Positions 53,343 to 61,778 of a DNA stretch of 64,000 nucleotides are shown here, in pieces. Origin of the DNA: Solwaraspora sp. WMMD792. GTDB taxonomy: Bacteria > Actinomycetota > Actinomycetes > Mycobacteriales > Micromonosporaceae. The notes below the pieces were generated by a model that was not told the origin of the DNA, searched no databases, and saw nothing but the letters and a program-made list of their open reading frames with translations. The stretch covers positions 2,170,001 through 2,234,000 of the forward strand of contig NZ_JARUBH010000009.1 of assembly GCF_029626105.1 (NCBI RefSeq). The letters are read 5' to 3'. The position numbers and the translations under genes were made by a program. Position 1 is the stretch's first letter; every line of letters starts with the position of its first letter.

Positions 53343-56300
53343 CCGCTGTTGCCTCGTCGCCGCGACCAAGCCCGTCGAGTACGTCCGCCAACGTCCCCAG
53401 CGCCCCGGCAAGATCACGTACGTACGCCATCGGGATTTGCTGGAATAGCTTCTCGTAACGCTCGACTGACTCGGTCGCGGCGGTCAGCGCCTCGGGCAGC
53501 TCGTACTGGTGGGCTGCCCGTACCCAGGCTTCGGTCCAGAGCGATCTGGCGAGGTCGGGTTCGTAGGCGGCGGGGTTGGCCTGGGCGAGCCGGCGGCGGA
53601 TCGTGACGGCTTCGACTGTGGCGGTCAACGCTTCATCACGCCGACCCAGGTCCGACAGCCGGTTGCCGAGGTTGTTCAGCGACATGGCGAGGTCGGGTTC
53701 GTAGGCGGCGGGGTTGGCCTGGGCGAGCCGGCGGTAGATGTCGGCGGCTTCGACTGTGGCGGTCAACGCTTCATCACGCCGACCTGCCTCGGACAGTCGG
53801 ATGCCGAGGTTGTTCAGTGACGTGGCGAGGTCGGGTTCGTAGGCGGCGGGGTTGGCCTGGGCGAGCCGGCGGCGGATCGTGACGGCTTCGACTGTGGCGG
53901 TCAACGCTTCATCACGCCGACCTGCCTCGGACAGTCGGATGCCGAGGTTGTTCAGCGATCTGGCGAGGTCGGGTTCGTAGGCGGCGGGGTTGGCCTGGGC
54001 GAGCCGGCGGCGGATCGTGACGGCTTCGACTGTGGCGGTCAACGCTTCATCACGCCGACCCAGGTCCGACAGCCGGTTGCCGAGGTTGTTCAGCGATCTG
54101 GCGAGGTCGGGTTCGTAGGCGGCGGGGTTGGCCTGGGCGAGCCGGCGGTAGATGTCGGCGGCTTCGACTGTGGCGGTCAACGCTTCATCACGCCGACCTG
54201 CCTCGGACAGTCGGATGCCGAGGTTGTTCAGTGACGTGGCGAGGTCGGGTTCGTAGGCGGCGGGGTTGGCCTGGGCGAGCCGGCGGCGGATCGTGACGGC
54301 TTCGACTGTGGCGGTCAACGCTTCATCACGCCGACCTGCCTCGGACAGTCGGATGCCGAGGTTGTTCAGTGACGTGGCGAGGTCGGGTTCGTAGGCGGCG
54401 GGGTTGGCCTGGGCGAGGCGGCGGCGGATCGTGACGGCTTCGACTGTGGCGGTCAACGCTTCATCACGCCGACCCAGGTCCGACAGCCGGTTGCCGAGGT
54501 TGTTCAGTGACGTGGCGAGGTCGGGTTCGTAGGCGGCGGGGTTGGCCTGGGCGAGGCGGCGGCGGATCGTGACGGCTTCGACTGTGGCGGTCAACGCTTC
54601 ATCACGCCGACCCAGGTCCGACAGCCGGATGCCGAGGTTGTTCAGCGACGTGGCGAGGTCGGGTTCGTAGGCGGCGGGGTTGGCCTGGGCGAGCCGGCGG
54701 CGGATCGTGACGGCTTCGACTGTGGCGGTCAACGCTTCATCACGCCGACCCAGGTTCGACAGGTCGACGGAGAGGTTGTTCAGCGACATGGCGAGGTCGG
54801 GTTCGTAGGCGGCGGGGTTGGCCTGGGCGAGCCGGCGGTAGATGTCGGCGGCTTCGACTGTGGCGGTCAACGCTTCATCACGCCGACCCAGGTCCGACAG
54901 CCGGATGCCGAGGTTGTTCAGCGACATGGCGAGGTCGGGTTCGTAGGCGGCGGGGTTGGCCTGGGCGAGCCGGCGGTAGATGTCGGCGGCTTCGACTGTG
55001 GCGGTCAACGCTTCATCACGCCGACCTGCCTCCGACAACCAGTTACTGAGCGTGACGAGCAACCACGCCCGCGTCGGCTCGTCTGCGGTACCGAGCCGAT
55101 GCGACGTAAGTCGTTTCGTGATAGCTGCCTTGGCGATGGCCAGGCCGACATGCTGTCCCTGTGGCAGATGCGGCTCGATCGCTTCCAACACTGCGATGTC
55201 GAGCGCTTCAACGTCCGCGATGCGGGCCAGGACGGTGCCGCCAGCGGCTACTGCCAACTCGGGGCGCTCACGCAACAGCGGAGAGAGAATCCGAGACGCG
55301 ACATGCGGCCAGCGGATCGCGGTCTCGACCAACATCGTCAACGCCGCTGCCGACCAGGGGGGCTGACCAGCGCCGTCCGGGTCGGTGCCGGTGATCAGCC
55401 GGGTGATCGCCGTACTGGACCATGGATCGGCAGGGGAGCCGGCCACCCCGTGGCCGGGAAGCCGCAGCGCGATGAAGTCCTCGCCGAGCCGGTCCGGATA
55501 CAGCGGCTCCAGCGCCTTGTCCGGCTCGGTCGGCGGATAGCAGACGGCGTGGTCAGTCAGGACCTGGCCGGCAGCGTCCGGCGCGCACACTCCGGCCGTA
55601 GTCAAGGCGGCCAGGCCGTCGTCGTAGTCGAGCGGCCGGGTCAGCGTCGCCGTGCAGACCGCACGGCTCAGCACTTGCGGGGTCGTGACGAAGCTGGCCT
55701 GCTGCTCGTGCAGCTTGTGCCAGTGGTCGACCTCGCGGCGCAGCAGGTAGGCCGACAGGTCCCGATCGCCGGTCGGCGCTGGCCGCTGGCGCGCGGCGGC
55801 GTCGACTGCGACCAGCGCCGCCATGTGAATCACCAGGATCTGCCGGTACGCGTCCCCGGTTACCAGATCGGCCGGTGGCCGGATTGATGTGTCGTCGATT
55901 CCGTACGCGTAGGCGAACCGGTCGGCTGCCTCGGTGAAGATCCGCTGCCGGTTCGCCGGGCTGTCGGCGGCCGGGGTCAGCGCCGTGACGTCGGCTGCGT
56001 ACCCGAGAGTCGTCAGGTCGTGCTGCAACGGCCACAGGGTCGACTCCGGTCGGGCGAGCAGCAACAGCCGAGTTGGCACACCCTGGCGCAGCAGCCGGTC
56101 CTTGAACATGTCCCGCAGGTCTTCGGCGGGCCAGCGTTCGGCGTAGTCGACGATCACCAGCAGGCCACGCCCGGTTACCTCGGTTGCCTCAGGCGGGTCG
56201 TCGGCGGCGAGCTGGCTGCGGTGCCGGGCGACCGCCACCGGCCAACCGGCGGCGACGCTGTCCGCCCCGAACTGGGCCGCGAGCCGCGTCTTGCCCTGCC

Positions 56301-56601
56301 CGCCCGGCCCGTGCAGCAGCCGCACCGCCACGCCGCGCGCCGGGTCATCGCGCCAGGCGGCCAACTCGGCGCGGTCGGCGTCGCGCAGGGCGGTGAACGG
56401 CACCACCTGGTTGTTGGCGGCGAGCAACATGCTTGGCTGGTCAACCAACCTACGCGGGTCCGGTGGCTGCTGCGGCTGCCACTGCTCCACCCGGTACGCC
56501 GGCCGTTGCTCATAGATGGTGATGTGCTGGTCACCAGCGGCCTGGAACACCTGCCCGTGGCCGCTGGCCCCGCCGCGCAGATGGATGTCAGGAAGGGTCA
56601 C
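53305..56601 (-). CDS. STAND-type P-loop NTPase with eleven near-identical TPR repeats
   Basis: Protein of 1098 residues. The N-terminal ~30 residues carry the GQVFQAAGDQHITIYEQ motif. The NTPase domain follows, with Walker A GPGGQGKT (98-105), Walker B LLVIVDYAE (D152) and LLLLARPES. After a helical middle part come eleven 46-residue TPR (kinesin-light-chain-like) repeats (LGRRDEALTATVEAADIYRR ... AQANPAAYEPDLA) and one diverged end repeat. The GTG start overlaps the stop of its partner (GTGA). STAND/TPR proteins act as ligand-triggered sensors in bacterial immunity and signalling. No effector domain is seen in this protein, so the effector may be the partner or the pentapeptide protein. Confidence 0.85.
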   Translation of the reverse strand: MTLPDIHLRGGASGHGQVFQAAGDQHITIYEQRPAYRVEQWQPQQPPDPRRLVDQPSMLLAANNQVVPFTALRDADRAELAAWRDDPARGVAVRLLHGPGGQGKTRLAAQFGADSVAAGWPVAVARHRSQLAADDPPEATEVTGRGLLVIVDYAERWPAEDLRDMFKDRLLRQGVPTRLLLLARPESTLWPLQHDLTTLGYAADVTALTPAADSPANRQRIFTEAADRFAYAYGIDDTSIRPPADLVTGDAYRQILVIHMAALVAVDAAARQRPAPTGDRDLSAYLLRREVDHWHKLHEQQASFVTTPQVLSRAVCTATLTRPLDYDDGLAALTTAGVCAPDAAGQVLTDHAVCYPPTEPDKALEPLYPDRLGEDFIALRLPGHGVAGSPADPWSSTAITRLITGTDPDGAGQPPWSAAALTMLVETAIRWPHVASRILSPLLRERPELAVAAGGTVLARIADVEALDIAVLEAIEPHLPQGQHVGLAIAKAAITKRLTSHRLGTADEPTRAWLLVTLSNWLSEAGRRDEALTATVEAADIYRRLAQANPAAYEPDLAMSLNNLGIRLSDLGRRDEALTATVEAADIYRRLAQANPAAYEPDLAMSLNNLSVDLSNLGRRDEALTATVEAVTIRRRLAQANPAAYEPDLATSLNNLGIRLSDLGRRDEALTATVEAVTIRRRLAQANPAAYEPDLATSLNNLGNRLSDLGRRDEALTATVEAVTIRRRLAQANPAAYEPDLATSLNNLGIRLSEAGRRDEALTATVEAVTIRRRLAQANPAAYEPDLATSLNNLGIRLSEAGRRDEALTATVEAADIYRRLAQANPAAYEPDLARSLNNLGNRLSDLGRRDEALTATVEAVTIRRRLAQANPAAYEPDLARSLNNLGIRLSEAGRRDEALTATVEAVTIRRRLAQANPAAYEPDLATSLNNLGIRLSEAGRRDEALTATVEAADIYRRLAQANPAAYEPDLAMSLNNLGNRLSDLGRRDEALTATVEAVTIRRRLAQANPAAYEPDLARSLWTEAWVRAAHQYELPEALTAATESVERYEKLFQQIPMAYVRDLAGALGTLADVLDGLGRGDEATAVRARRDALTDEP
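53551..55068. repeat. 138-bp tandem repeat array (11 units) inside the TPR-NTPase gene
   Basis: The motif gaggtcgggttcgtaggcgg starts at 53551 and recurs every 138 bp up to 54931. The units differ mainly at a few codons (for example ADIY/VTIR, AMSL/ATSL/ARSL). Such near identity suggests recent expansion or continuing recombination; unit number may vary between strains. Confidence 0.95.
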
Positions 56602-57023
56602 TTCTCGGTGATGTGCTGGTCGCGGGCGGCCTGGTAGACGCGGGCGTTGTCCCGCGCGGTGGCAGTCATCGTGATGCCGCCGACCTGCTGCTGGTCGGCG
56701 GGCGGCAGCAGGGGAGTGAGGGTGTCGTCGAGGAGGCGGCGCAGCTCGGCGGCGAACGCCGGATCCTGGCGGATCAGCCGCTGCAGTTTGCGCTGCCAGT
56801 CGTCGACCAGGCCCCGCTCGGCGTCAGTGTCACCGTCGCGGCGAGCGGCCATGACCTCCTCGCGTACCTCGGCCAGCTCGGCGGCGACGGCGTCGGCCTG
56901 CTGCGGGCGTACCCGCCGCCACAGCGCGACCGCCCCGTCACGAGCCTTCTCCCACGCGTCCGTCGCGATCGCCTGGATCAACGCGGCACCGGTCGCCGCC
57001 GCGATCGGGTCGATGTCCACCAT
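56598..57023 (-). CDS. Small helical partner protein sharing a peptide motif with the NTPase
   Basis: Protein of 141 residues, predicted mostly alpha-helical: ATGAALIQAIATDAWEKARDGAVALWRRV, QADAVAAELAEVREEVMAARRDGDTDAERGLVDDWQRKLQRL, then a Gln-rich turn and the C-terminal ARVYQAARDQHITEK. That last motif is very close to the N-terminus of the downstream NTPase (GQVFQAAGDQHITIYEQ). The shared motif and GTGA overlap indicate a functional pair. I do not recognise an enzyme domain. A conserved upstream element precedes it. Confidence 0.72.
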   Translation of the reverse strand: MVDIDPIAAATGAALIQAIATDAWEKARDGAVALWRRVRPQQADAVAAELAEVREEVMAARRDGDTDAERGLVDDWQRKLQRLIRQDPAFAAELRRLLDDTLTPLLPPADQQQVGGITMTATARDNARVYQAARDQHITEK

Positions 57024-57048
57024 GCCCACCACTCCGTCCGTCCGAGGT

Positions 57049-57109
57049 GGCAACCACAGTAGACCCGTACCGCCAGCCAGTCGGACCGCCGCACTGTCGG
57101 ATCCGTTAC
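57049..57109 (-). promoter_or_regulatory. Conserved upstream element, copy 1 (before the NTPase/partner operon)
   Basis: Sixty-one bases that recur with about 85 percent identity before the pentapeptide gene (58873-58934). Within it, on the minus strand, TACTGT can serve as a -10 for a nearly leaderless transcript, and a conserved TCCGAC 18-19 bp upstream could be the -35. It is evidence of shared control. Confidence 0.55.
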
Positions 57110-57111
57110 AA

Positions 57112-57240
57112 CCGGGTGGCGACGACCGGATCGGGATGCGCGCCTACCTCGCTACCTGATGCCGAGGAGGCAATCGAGAACATGATTACCTGAGGAGGAG
57201 CCGCTCAGCCTGCCGAATCACCACCGGTTCCTCCGCAGTG
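57112..57240 (+). pseudogene. Decayed second copy of the small Cys-rich (WPC) gene
   Basis: The sequence still encodes GDDRIGMRAYLAT, then after a shift EEEPLSLPNHHRFLRS. These align with NDRIGMCVYLAT and DAEQLSPPDLYRRFLRW of the gene at 53061. A stop and at least one frameshift separate the segments, and the N-terminal Cys region is missing. It is a degenerate fragment, not an active gene. Confidence 0.7.
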
Positions 57241-57252
57241 CTGACCGCATCC

Positions 57253-58863
57253 TCACTGCTGGGGCGGCGGTCCGCCACCTATCGCATCGCGACCGGGCCT
57301 AACCTCTACCGTCGGTTTAGGTCCGGGATCAATTTCGGGTTTTTCGCTAACCGGAGTGCCTTCCAGGCGTCGCGTTGCTGGATCAACTCTCCAACCCGCG
57401 GGCCAGGCGTCCTTATCGCGATCGCCGCCCCCGACAATAGCAGAGTCGAAGGACGGATTCTGCGCAAACGTTGTTCCGCCGAACCATGCGTCGCCGGTAA
57501 ACGTCGCTTCGCTGAAGCTGGCGTCGCCGGTAAACGTCGCTCCACCGAACCAGGCAGGGCCAGTGAATGTCGTGCGACCGAACCCGACCTTGCGGGTGAA
57601 ATTTGCACTGCCGAACCAGGCGGGGCCTGTGAACGTCGCGCGGTCGAACCATGTGTTGCCGGTGAACGCTACTCCGCTAAACGCGGCGTCGCCGGTGAAC
57701 GTCGCGCGGTCGAACCATGCCTCGCCGGTGAACGTCGCGCGGTCGAACGATGCCTCGCCGGTGAACGTTGCTCCACTGAACCGCGCGGGACCGGTGAACG
57801 TTGCTCCACTGAACCGCGCGGGACCGGTGAACGTTGCTCCACTGAACCGCGCGGGACCGGTGAACGTTGCTCCACTGAACCGCGCGCTACGCAAATTGCA
57901 GTCGGTGAAATCGGGATCGAGAAGAGTTGCTTCGGTTAAATCGATCGAGACGTTGTGCCAGTGCATCGGGTTGAGTGTTCCGTCTGCCGATTTAGGTCGC
58001 AGATGCCGGGCGAGAATACGTTGTGCCGCCAGCCGTACCTGGCGTTCCTCGCGTGGATCAGGTTGGCCGGTCGCGTCCGCAGTTCCGTTCGCGGACCCTT
58101 CGCTGCTGCCCGTCACGCTCTCGGAGCCGTCCTTCACTTGATCGTTCTTCCTAGATGTGCTGTACGGCATGCGCAGGTATGCGCAGATAATCTCGACCAT
58201 GTTCTGCCGGTGTACCGGGTTGTCCTGGGCGAGGCGTTCCAGGGCGTACAGGCCGGCCAGGCGTACCGGTGCCTTGTCGGAGCCGAGCTGCTCGGCGGCC
58301 TTGACGTACAGCTCGGTGACCCGTTTCTCGCCCGCGTCGTACTCGGTGGCCTGCTGGGTCCGTTCGGTGACCTGCTGGCGGCGTAACGCCAGCAGCAGCG
58401 CGGCGGCGGCACCGGCACCCGCGCCGACCGACAGGCCGGTGCGGATCGTCTCCACCCGCAGCTGCGCCGCCTCCAGCGGCGTCCCGATACCGGCGGGGAC
58501 GGTGGCCTGCAGACCCCACACCGCCGCCCAGGTGATGCCGGCGACAACCAGTGCGCCGACCAGGATCATCCAGGTCGGCAGCGGACGCAGTGGACGCTGC
58601 GGCGGTACGGGTGCCGCCGACGATTCGCCCGTCAGCCGCGACCGCCGCCACAGCACCCCGCCGACGGCCAGCCCGGTCACCCCGACCACGGCGAGCAGCA
58701 GCACCAGCCAGTGGCCGACGATCAGCCGGCCCAGCGTCGGCCACAGCCGACCGGGGAGCAGCAGGACGGCGGCTGCGAGCAGGGCCGCCATACCCGCTAC
58801 TGCCGGCGTCGCCGCCTTCCAGTGCTTGATCACCTGTGTGTCCCACCGTCCGCCCAAAGCCAT
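57253..58863 (-). CDS. Membrane-anchored pentapeptide-repeat protein
   Basis: Protein of about 536 residues. Four hydrophobic segments lie in the first ~170 residues (AVAGMAALLAAAVLLL; VLLLAVVGVTGLAVGGVL; MILVGALVVAGITWAAVWGL; a weaker LSVGAGAGAAAALLL). A cytoplasmic helical stretch follows (EKRVTELYVKAAEQLGSDKAPVRLAGLYALERLA) and then about 14 pentapeptide-type repeats in the spaced FSGATFTGPAR form. These are expected to fold as a right-handed quadrilateral beta-helix. A similar helical-to-pentapeptide layout is widespread in Streptomyces. The conserved upstream element precedes it. ATG at 58863 is used; a GTG at 58881 is possible. Confidence 0.8.
   Translation of the reverse strand: MALGGRWDTQVIKHWKAATPAVAGMAALLAAAVLLLPGRLWPTLGRLIVGHWLVLLLAVVGVTGLAVGGVLWRRSRLTGESSAAPVPPQRPLRPLPTWMILVGALVVAGITWAAVWGLQATVPAGIGTPLEAAQLRVETIRTGLSVGAGAGAAAALLLALRRQQVTERTQQATEYDAGEKRVTELYVKAAEQLGSDKAPVRLAGLYALERLAQDNPVHRQNMVEIICAYLRMPYSTSRKNDQVKDGSESVTGSSEGSANGTADATGQPDPREERQVRLAAQRILARHLRPKSADGTLNPMHWHNVSIDLTEATLLDPDFTDCNLRSARFSGATFTGPARFSGATFTGPARFSGATFTGPARFSGATFTGEASFDRATFTGEAWFDRATFTGDAAFSGVAFTGNTWFDRATFTGPAWFGSANFTRKVGFGRTTFTGPAWFGGATFTGDASFSEATFTGDAWFGGTTFAQNPSFDSAIVGGGDRDKDAWPAGWRVDPATRRLEGTPVSEKPEIDPGPKPTVEVRPGRDAIGGGPPPQQ
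57761..57892. repeat. 33-bp tandem repeats encoding the pentapeptide region
   Basis: Four virtually identical 33-bp units start at 57761, 57794, 57827 and 57860, encoding FSGATFTGPAR-type repeats; more diverged units flank them. Confidence 0.9.
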
Positions 58864-58872
58864 CCGCCGCCG

Positions 58873-58934
58873 GGCAACCACAGTAGATCCGTACCGCCAG
58901 AAGGGTCGGACCGGCGCGGTGTCGGATGCCTTAC
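58873..58934 (-). promoter_or_regulatory. Conserved upstream element, copy 2 (before the pentapeptide gene)
   Basis: Sixty-two bases nearly identical to 57049-57109, including the GGCAACCACAGTAGA box, the CCGTACCGCCAG box and the TGTCGGAT end. A minus-strand TACTGT is conserved as a likely -10. Confidence 0.55.
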
Positions 58935-58944
58935 GGCGGAGGTG

Positions 58945-60159
58945 TCACAGCGGGGTGGGCAGGACGCGGACGGCGGCGGTGCGGGACCATTCGGCCAGCA
59001 GCAGAGTGGCGTCGTCGTCGGGTGGGCCGCCCCGGTGCTCGGCGACGGCGCGGGCCAGCCGCCGTACCGCCTCGGGTGCCGGCAGCCCGGTCGCGGCCTG
59101 CCGTTCGGCGAAGTCGACCAGGCGGGGCAGGCCGAACGGGTCACCGGCGCGGGACCCGGCCTCCGGCACGCCGTCGGTGAACAGCAGCAGCTGGTCGCCG
59201 GGTTCGAGGATCTCCTCGCCGACGCGGGCGGCGGTGTCGGGGATGCCCAGCGGTAGCCGGCGGCCGGCGCGCAGCTCCCGGACCATTTTGCCGCCGCGCA
59301 GCAGCAGCGGCCGGGGATGCCCGGCGTTGACGTAGCGCAGCAGCCCGGTCTCCAGGTCCAGGTCGGCGAGGAACGCGGTGACGAACCGGGCGTCGGTGAA
59401 CTGGTCGGTCAGCGCCGCGTCGGCGGTGCGGCCCTGGGTGACCAGGTCGTGCCCGCAGCGGCGGGCCGACCGGACGGCGGCGATCACCGTGGTGCAGGCC
59501 AGGCCGGCTTTCAGGCTGTGCCCGACCGCGTCGAAGATCGCCAGGAATGCGTGGTCGCCGTCGATGGCGTAGTCGAAGCCGTCGCCGCCGACGTCGTAGC
59601 AGGGTTCCAGGACGGCGCTGACGGTGATCCGCCCCGTGGCGGCGGTCAGCGGCGGCAGCACCTGCGACAGCAGTTCCCCGGCGACGGTCGCCGGCCGGGA
59701 CCGGCCGACCAGCCGCAGATGGTCGCCTTTCGGCCGGGTGACGGTGATCAGGTGCCCGACCAGTCCGGCGACGGTCTCGCAGCGGCGGCGGGTGTGTGGG
59801 CCGTCGGCGTCGGCCGGGTCGTCGAAGACGTACTCGATGACGCCGAGCCGGTCGGTGCCGTCGACCATCGGGATCCACCACGCGGGCGCGTTCAGCGCCG
59901 GGATCGACTCGACCAGGGTGAAGGCCCGCCCGGCGACGGACCCTTCGACCGGTTGCGGCTGCGGGTCGGGCCGGCCCGGCACCGGTACGGGCCGCAGCGT
60001 GTGCTGCTCCTCGTCGGCCAGGTAGATGGTGGCGTGCACGCCGAGAGTGGCCATCACGTCGGCGAACGCGCCGCCCAGCTCGTCGGGCTGGAACAGGTGG
60101 GAGCGCAGCAGCACGTCGCTGAGCGCGTCGAGCCACTGTCGTTCCGGCGTGCGTTCCAT
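58945..60159 (-). CDS. GAF-PP2C (SpoIIE-type) protein phosphatase
   Basis: Protein of 404 residues. A GAF-like sensor domain (about 30-150) has HATIYLADEEQHTLRPVP and GRAFTLVESIPAL. The SpoIIE/RsbU PP2C domain (about 180-400) has EPCYDVGGDGFDYAIDGDHAFLAIFDAVGHSLKAGLA, YVNAGHPRPLLL and LLLFTDGVPEA. It presumably dephosphorylates an anti-sigma-factor antagonist in a partner-switching circuit; no such partner is adjacent. ATG at 60159 is the GAF start; the frame extends further only in shadow. Confidence 0.88.
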   Translation of the reverse strand: MERTPERQWLDALSDVLLRSHLFQPDELGGAFADVMATLGVHATIYLADEEQHTLRPVPVPGRPDPQPQPVEGSVAGRAFTLVESIPALNAPAWWIPMVDGTDRLGVIEYVFDDPADADGPHTRRRCETVAGLVGHLITVTRPKGDHLRLVGRSRPATVAGELLSQVLPPLTAATGRITVSAVLEPCYDVGGDGFDYAIDGDHAFLAIFDAVGHSLKAGLACTTVIAAVRSARRCGHDLVTQGRTADAALTDQFTDARFVTAFLADLDLETGLLRYVNAGHPRPLLLRGGKMVRELRAGRRLPLGIPDTAARVGEEILEPGDQLLLFTDGVPEAGSRAGDPFGLPRLVDFAERQAATGLPAPEAVRRLARAVAEHRGGPPDDDATLLLAEWSRTAAVRVLPTPL

Positions 60160-60233
60160 GGCCGCCACCCTACGGCGTGGCCGGTCCGGTAGATTGCGTC
60201 GGTCGGTACACGACTCGTGGGAGCGGGGACACC

Positions 60234-60623
60234 GTGGTCGTCGCAGGTCTGGTCCTCGCCGGTACGGCGGCGCTGATCCACGGCTACATCTTCTACCTCG
60301 AATCGGTGGTGTGGACCGCACCGCGTACCCGTGCGGTGTTCGGAGTTCGCAGCGAGCAGGACGCGCTCACCACCCGGGCCCTCGCCTTCAACCAGGGCTT
60401 CTACAACCTGTTCCTGGCCGTCGCGGTCGTCGCCGGCATCGTCGTGGTCGCGGCCGGGGCGACCGTCGTCGGCGCGACGCTGGTGTTCACCGGCACCGGC
60501 ACGATGGTCGCGGCAAGCCTGGTCCTGGTGCTCTCCCGGCCGGCGATGCTGCGCGCCGCGCTCATCCAGGGGCTGCCGCCGCTGCTGGGCGTGGTCGCCC
60601 TGGCGGTCGGGCTCGCCGGCTGA
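60234..60623 (+). CDS. DUF1304 membrane protein
   Basis: Protein of 129 residues with four hydrophobic helices: VVAGLVLAGTAALIHGYIFYLESVVW, LAFNQGFYNLFLAVAVVAGI, VFTGTGTMVAASLVLVLS and GLPPLLGVVALAVGLAG. The HxxIFYLE and FNQGFYNLFLA patterns are those of DUF1304. The function is unknown. The GTG start follows GGAGCGGGG. It is divergent from the phosphatase gene. Confidence 0.85.
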   Translation: MVVAGLVLAGTAALIHGYIFYLESVVWTAPRTRAVFGVRSEQDALTTRALAFNQGFYNLFLAVAVVAGIVVVAAGATVVGATLVFTGTGTMVAASLVLVLSRPAMLRAALIQGLPPLLGVVALAVGLAG

Positions 60624-60899
60624 CCGGTCCGGCTCACCGTCTGAGCCACTCCGTACGGCAAGGCCAGTCGGTGACCGGTGGTCTGCGACCGATGTCGGGT
60701 CACGAACACCGGAAGTGTCACTGATCCGACGATTCTTCGGCGCAAATGGCACCGTACCGCTGCATTTTTCAGCCGGACAGGGCCTGCGCGGACGGAAACC
60801 CGGTCGGCAAATGGTTCGCGGCGCTGCCGGCGGCCGTGACACGGTGTGCCTCGCCCGACACCGGAGGGCGAACCGCAACCACACCTGAGGAGACACGTC

Positions 60900-61724
60900 G
60901 TGAACACCAGCAGAAGGACGGTCCTCGGCCTGCTCGCCACCGCGGCGGTCGCCGGACCCCTGGCGACGCTGCCGGCCACCCCGGCGGCCGCCGCCGACAT
61001 CTACACCTCGAACACCGACCTGTACTCGGATCCGAACCTGGCCGAAGGGGTCGACTACGCCCGCCGCTACCGCCGGCATCCGCTGCTCGACAACTCCGAC
61101 GCCACCGCGACGCCGTTTCCGCGTACCGCGATCATCGCCCCACACGGCGGCGGCATCGAAGGCGGCACGTCGGAGCTGTGCCTGGCGATCGCCGGCTACC
61201 ACCCGGCGAACCTGGCGGCGACCCCACCGGCCGGCCCGACGTACGACTACTGGATGTTCGAGGGCATCCGCTCGTCAGGCAACAGCGAACTGCACGTCAC
61301 CGCCAGCCACTGCGACGACGTCCCGGCGTTGTCGGTGGCGGCCGGCGCGCTGAACGTCGTCACCCTGCACGGCTGCACCCCGGGCACCGCCGGGCTGCCG
61401 TCGAACGCGCAGGCCGTCGCCGTCGGCGGACGCAACGCGGCGTTCCGGGCCGCGCTGATCACCGCCTACACCGCGGCCGGGATCAGCGCGTTCGACGCCA
61501 CCGGTATCCCGGCGATCGCCGGCACGTCGACCGACAACATCGTCAACCGGACGCTGCTCGGCATGGGCGCCCAGCTGGAGCTGACCACTCCGCTGCGGGC
61601 GGCGATGTTCGGCACCAACACCCGTTCCCAGCGCAAGAACACCACCAACACGCTGTTCTGGGACTTCGTGGCGGCCACCCGCACCGCCATCACGCAGATC
61701 GAAGCGACGCAGCCGATCCTGTGA
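60900..61724 (+). CDS. Tat-secreted poly-gamma-glutamate hydrolase family (DUF867) protein
   Basis: Secreted protein of 274 residues. A Tat signal (NTSRRTVLGLLATAAVAGPLATLPATPAAAAD) is followed by the family domain. Zinc-ligand-like residues are in IIAPHGGGIEGGTSELC, and ELHVTASHCDD, VVTLHGC and VGGRNAAF follow. The family comprises phage PghP-like gamma-polyglutamate hydrolases and many relatives of unknown specificity. GAGGAG lies before the GTG. It ends at a hairpin shared with the convergent UMF1 transporter. Confidence 0.86.
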   Translation: MNTSRRTVLGLLATAAVAGPLATLPATPAAAADIYTSNTDLYSDPNLAEGVDYARRYRRHPLLDNSDATATPFPRTAIIAPHGGGIEGGTSELCLAIAGYHPANLAATPPAGPTYDYWMFEGIRSSGNSELHVTASHCDDVPALSVAAGALNVVTLHGCTPGTAGLPSNAQAVAVGGRNAAFRAALITAYTAAGISAFDATGIPAIAGTSTDNIVNRTLLGMGAQLELTTPLRAAMFGTNTRSQRKNTTNTLFWDFVAATRTAITQIEATQPIL

Positions 61725-61734
61725 CGCCACCGCG

Positions 61735-61778
61735 ACACCCCGCCCCGCACCCGGGTCACAGCACCCGGGGCGGGGTGT
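61735..61778. terminator. Terminator hairpin overlapping the end of the UMF1 gene
   Basis: Perfect 13-bp arms (61735-61747 and 61766-61778) with an 18-nt loop that contains the UMF1 stop codon, between convergent genes. It probably works in both directions. Confidence 0.7.

Noticed and set aside
53551-55068. Regular repeats that could look like a CRISPR array
   Set aside because: The period is 138 bp, there are no unique spacers, and the units translate in one frame into TPR repeats of a single large protein.
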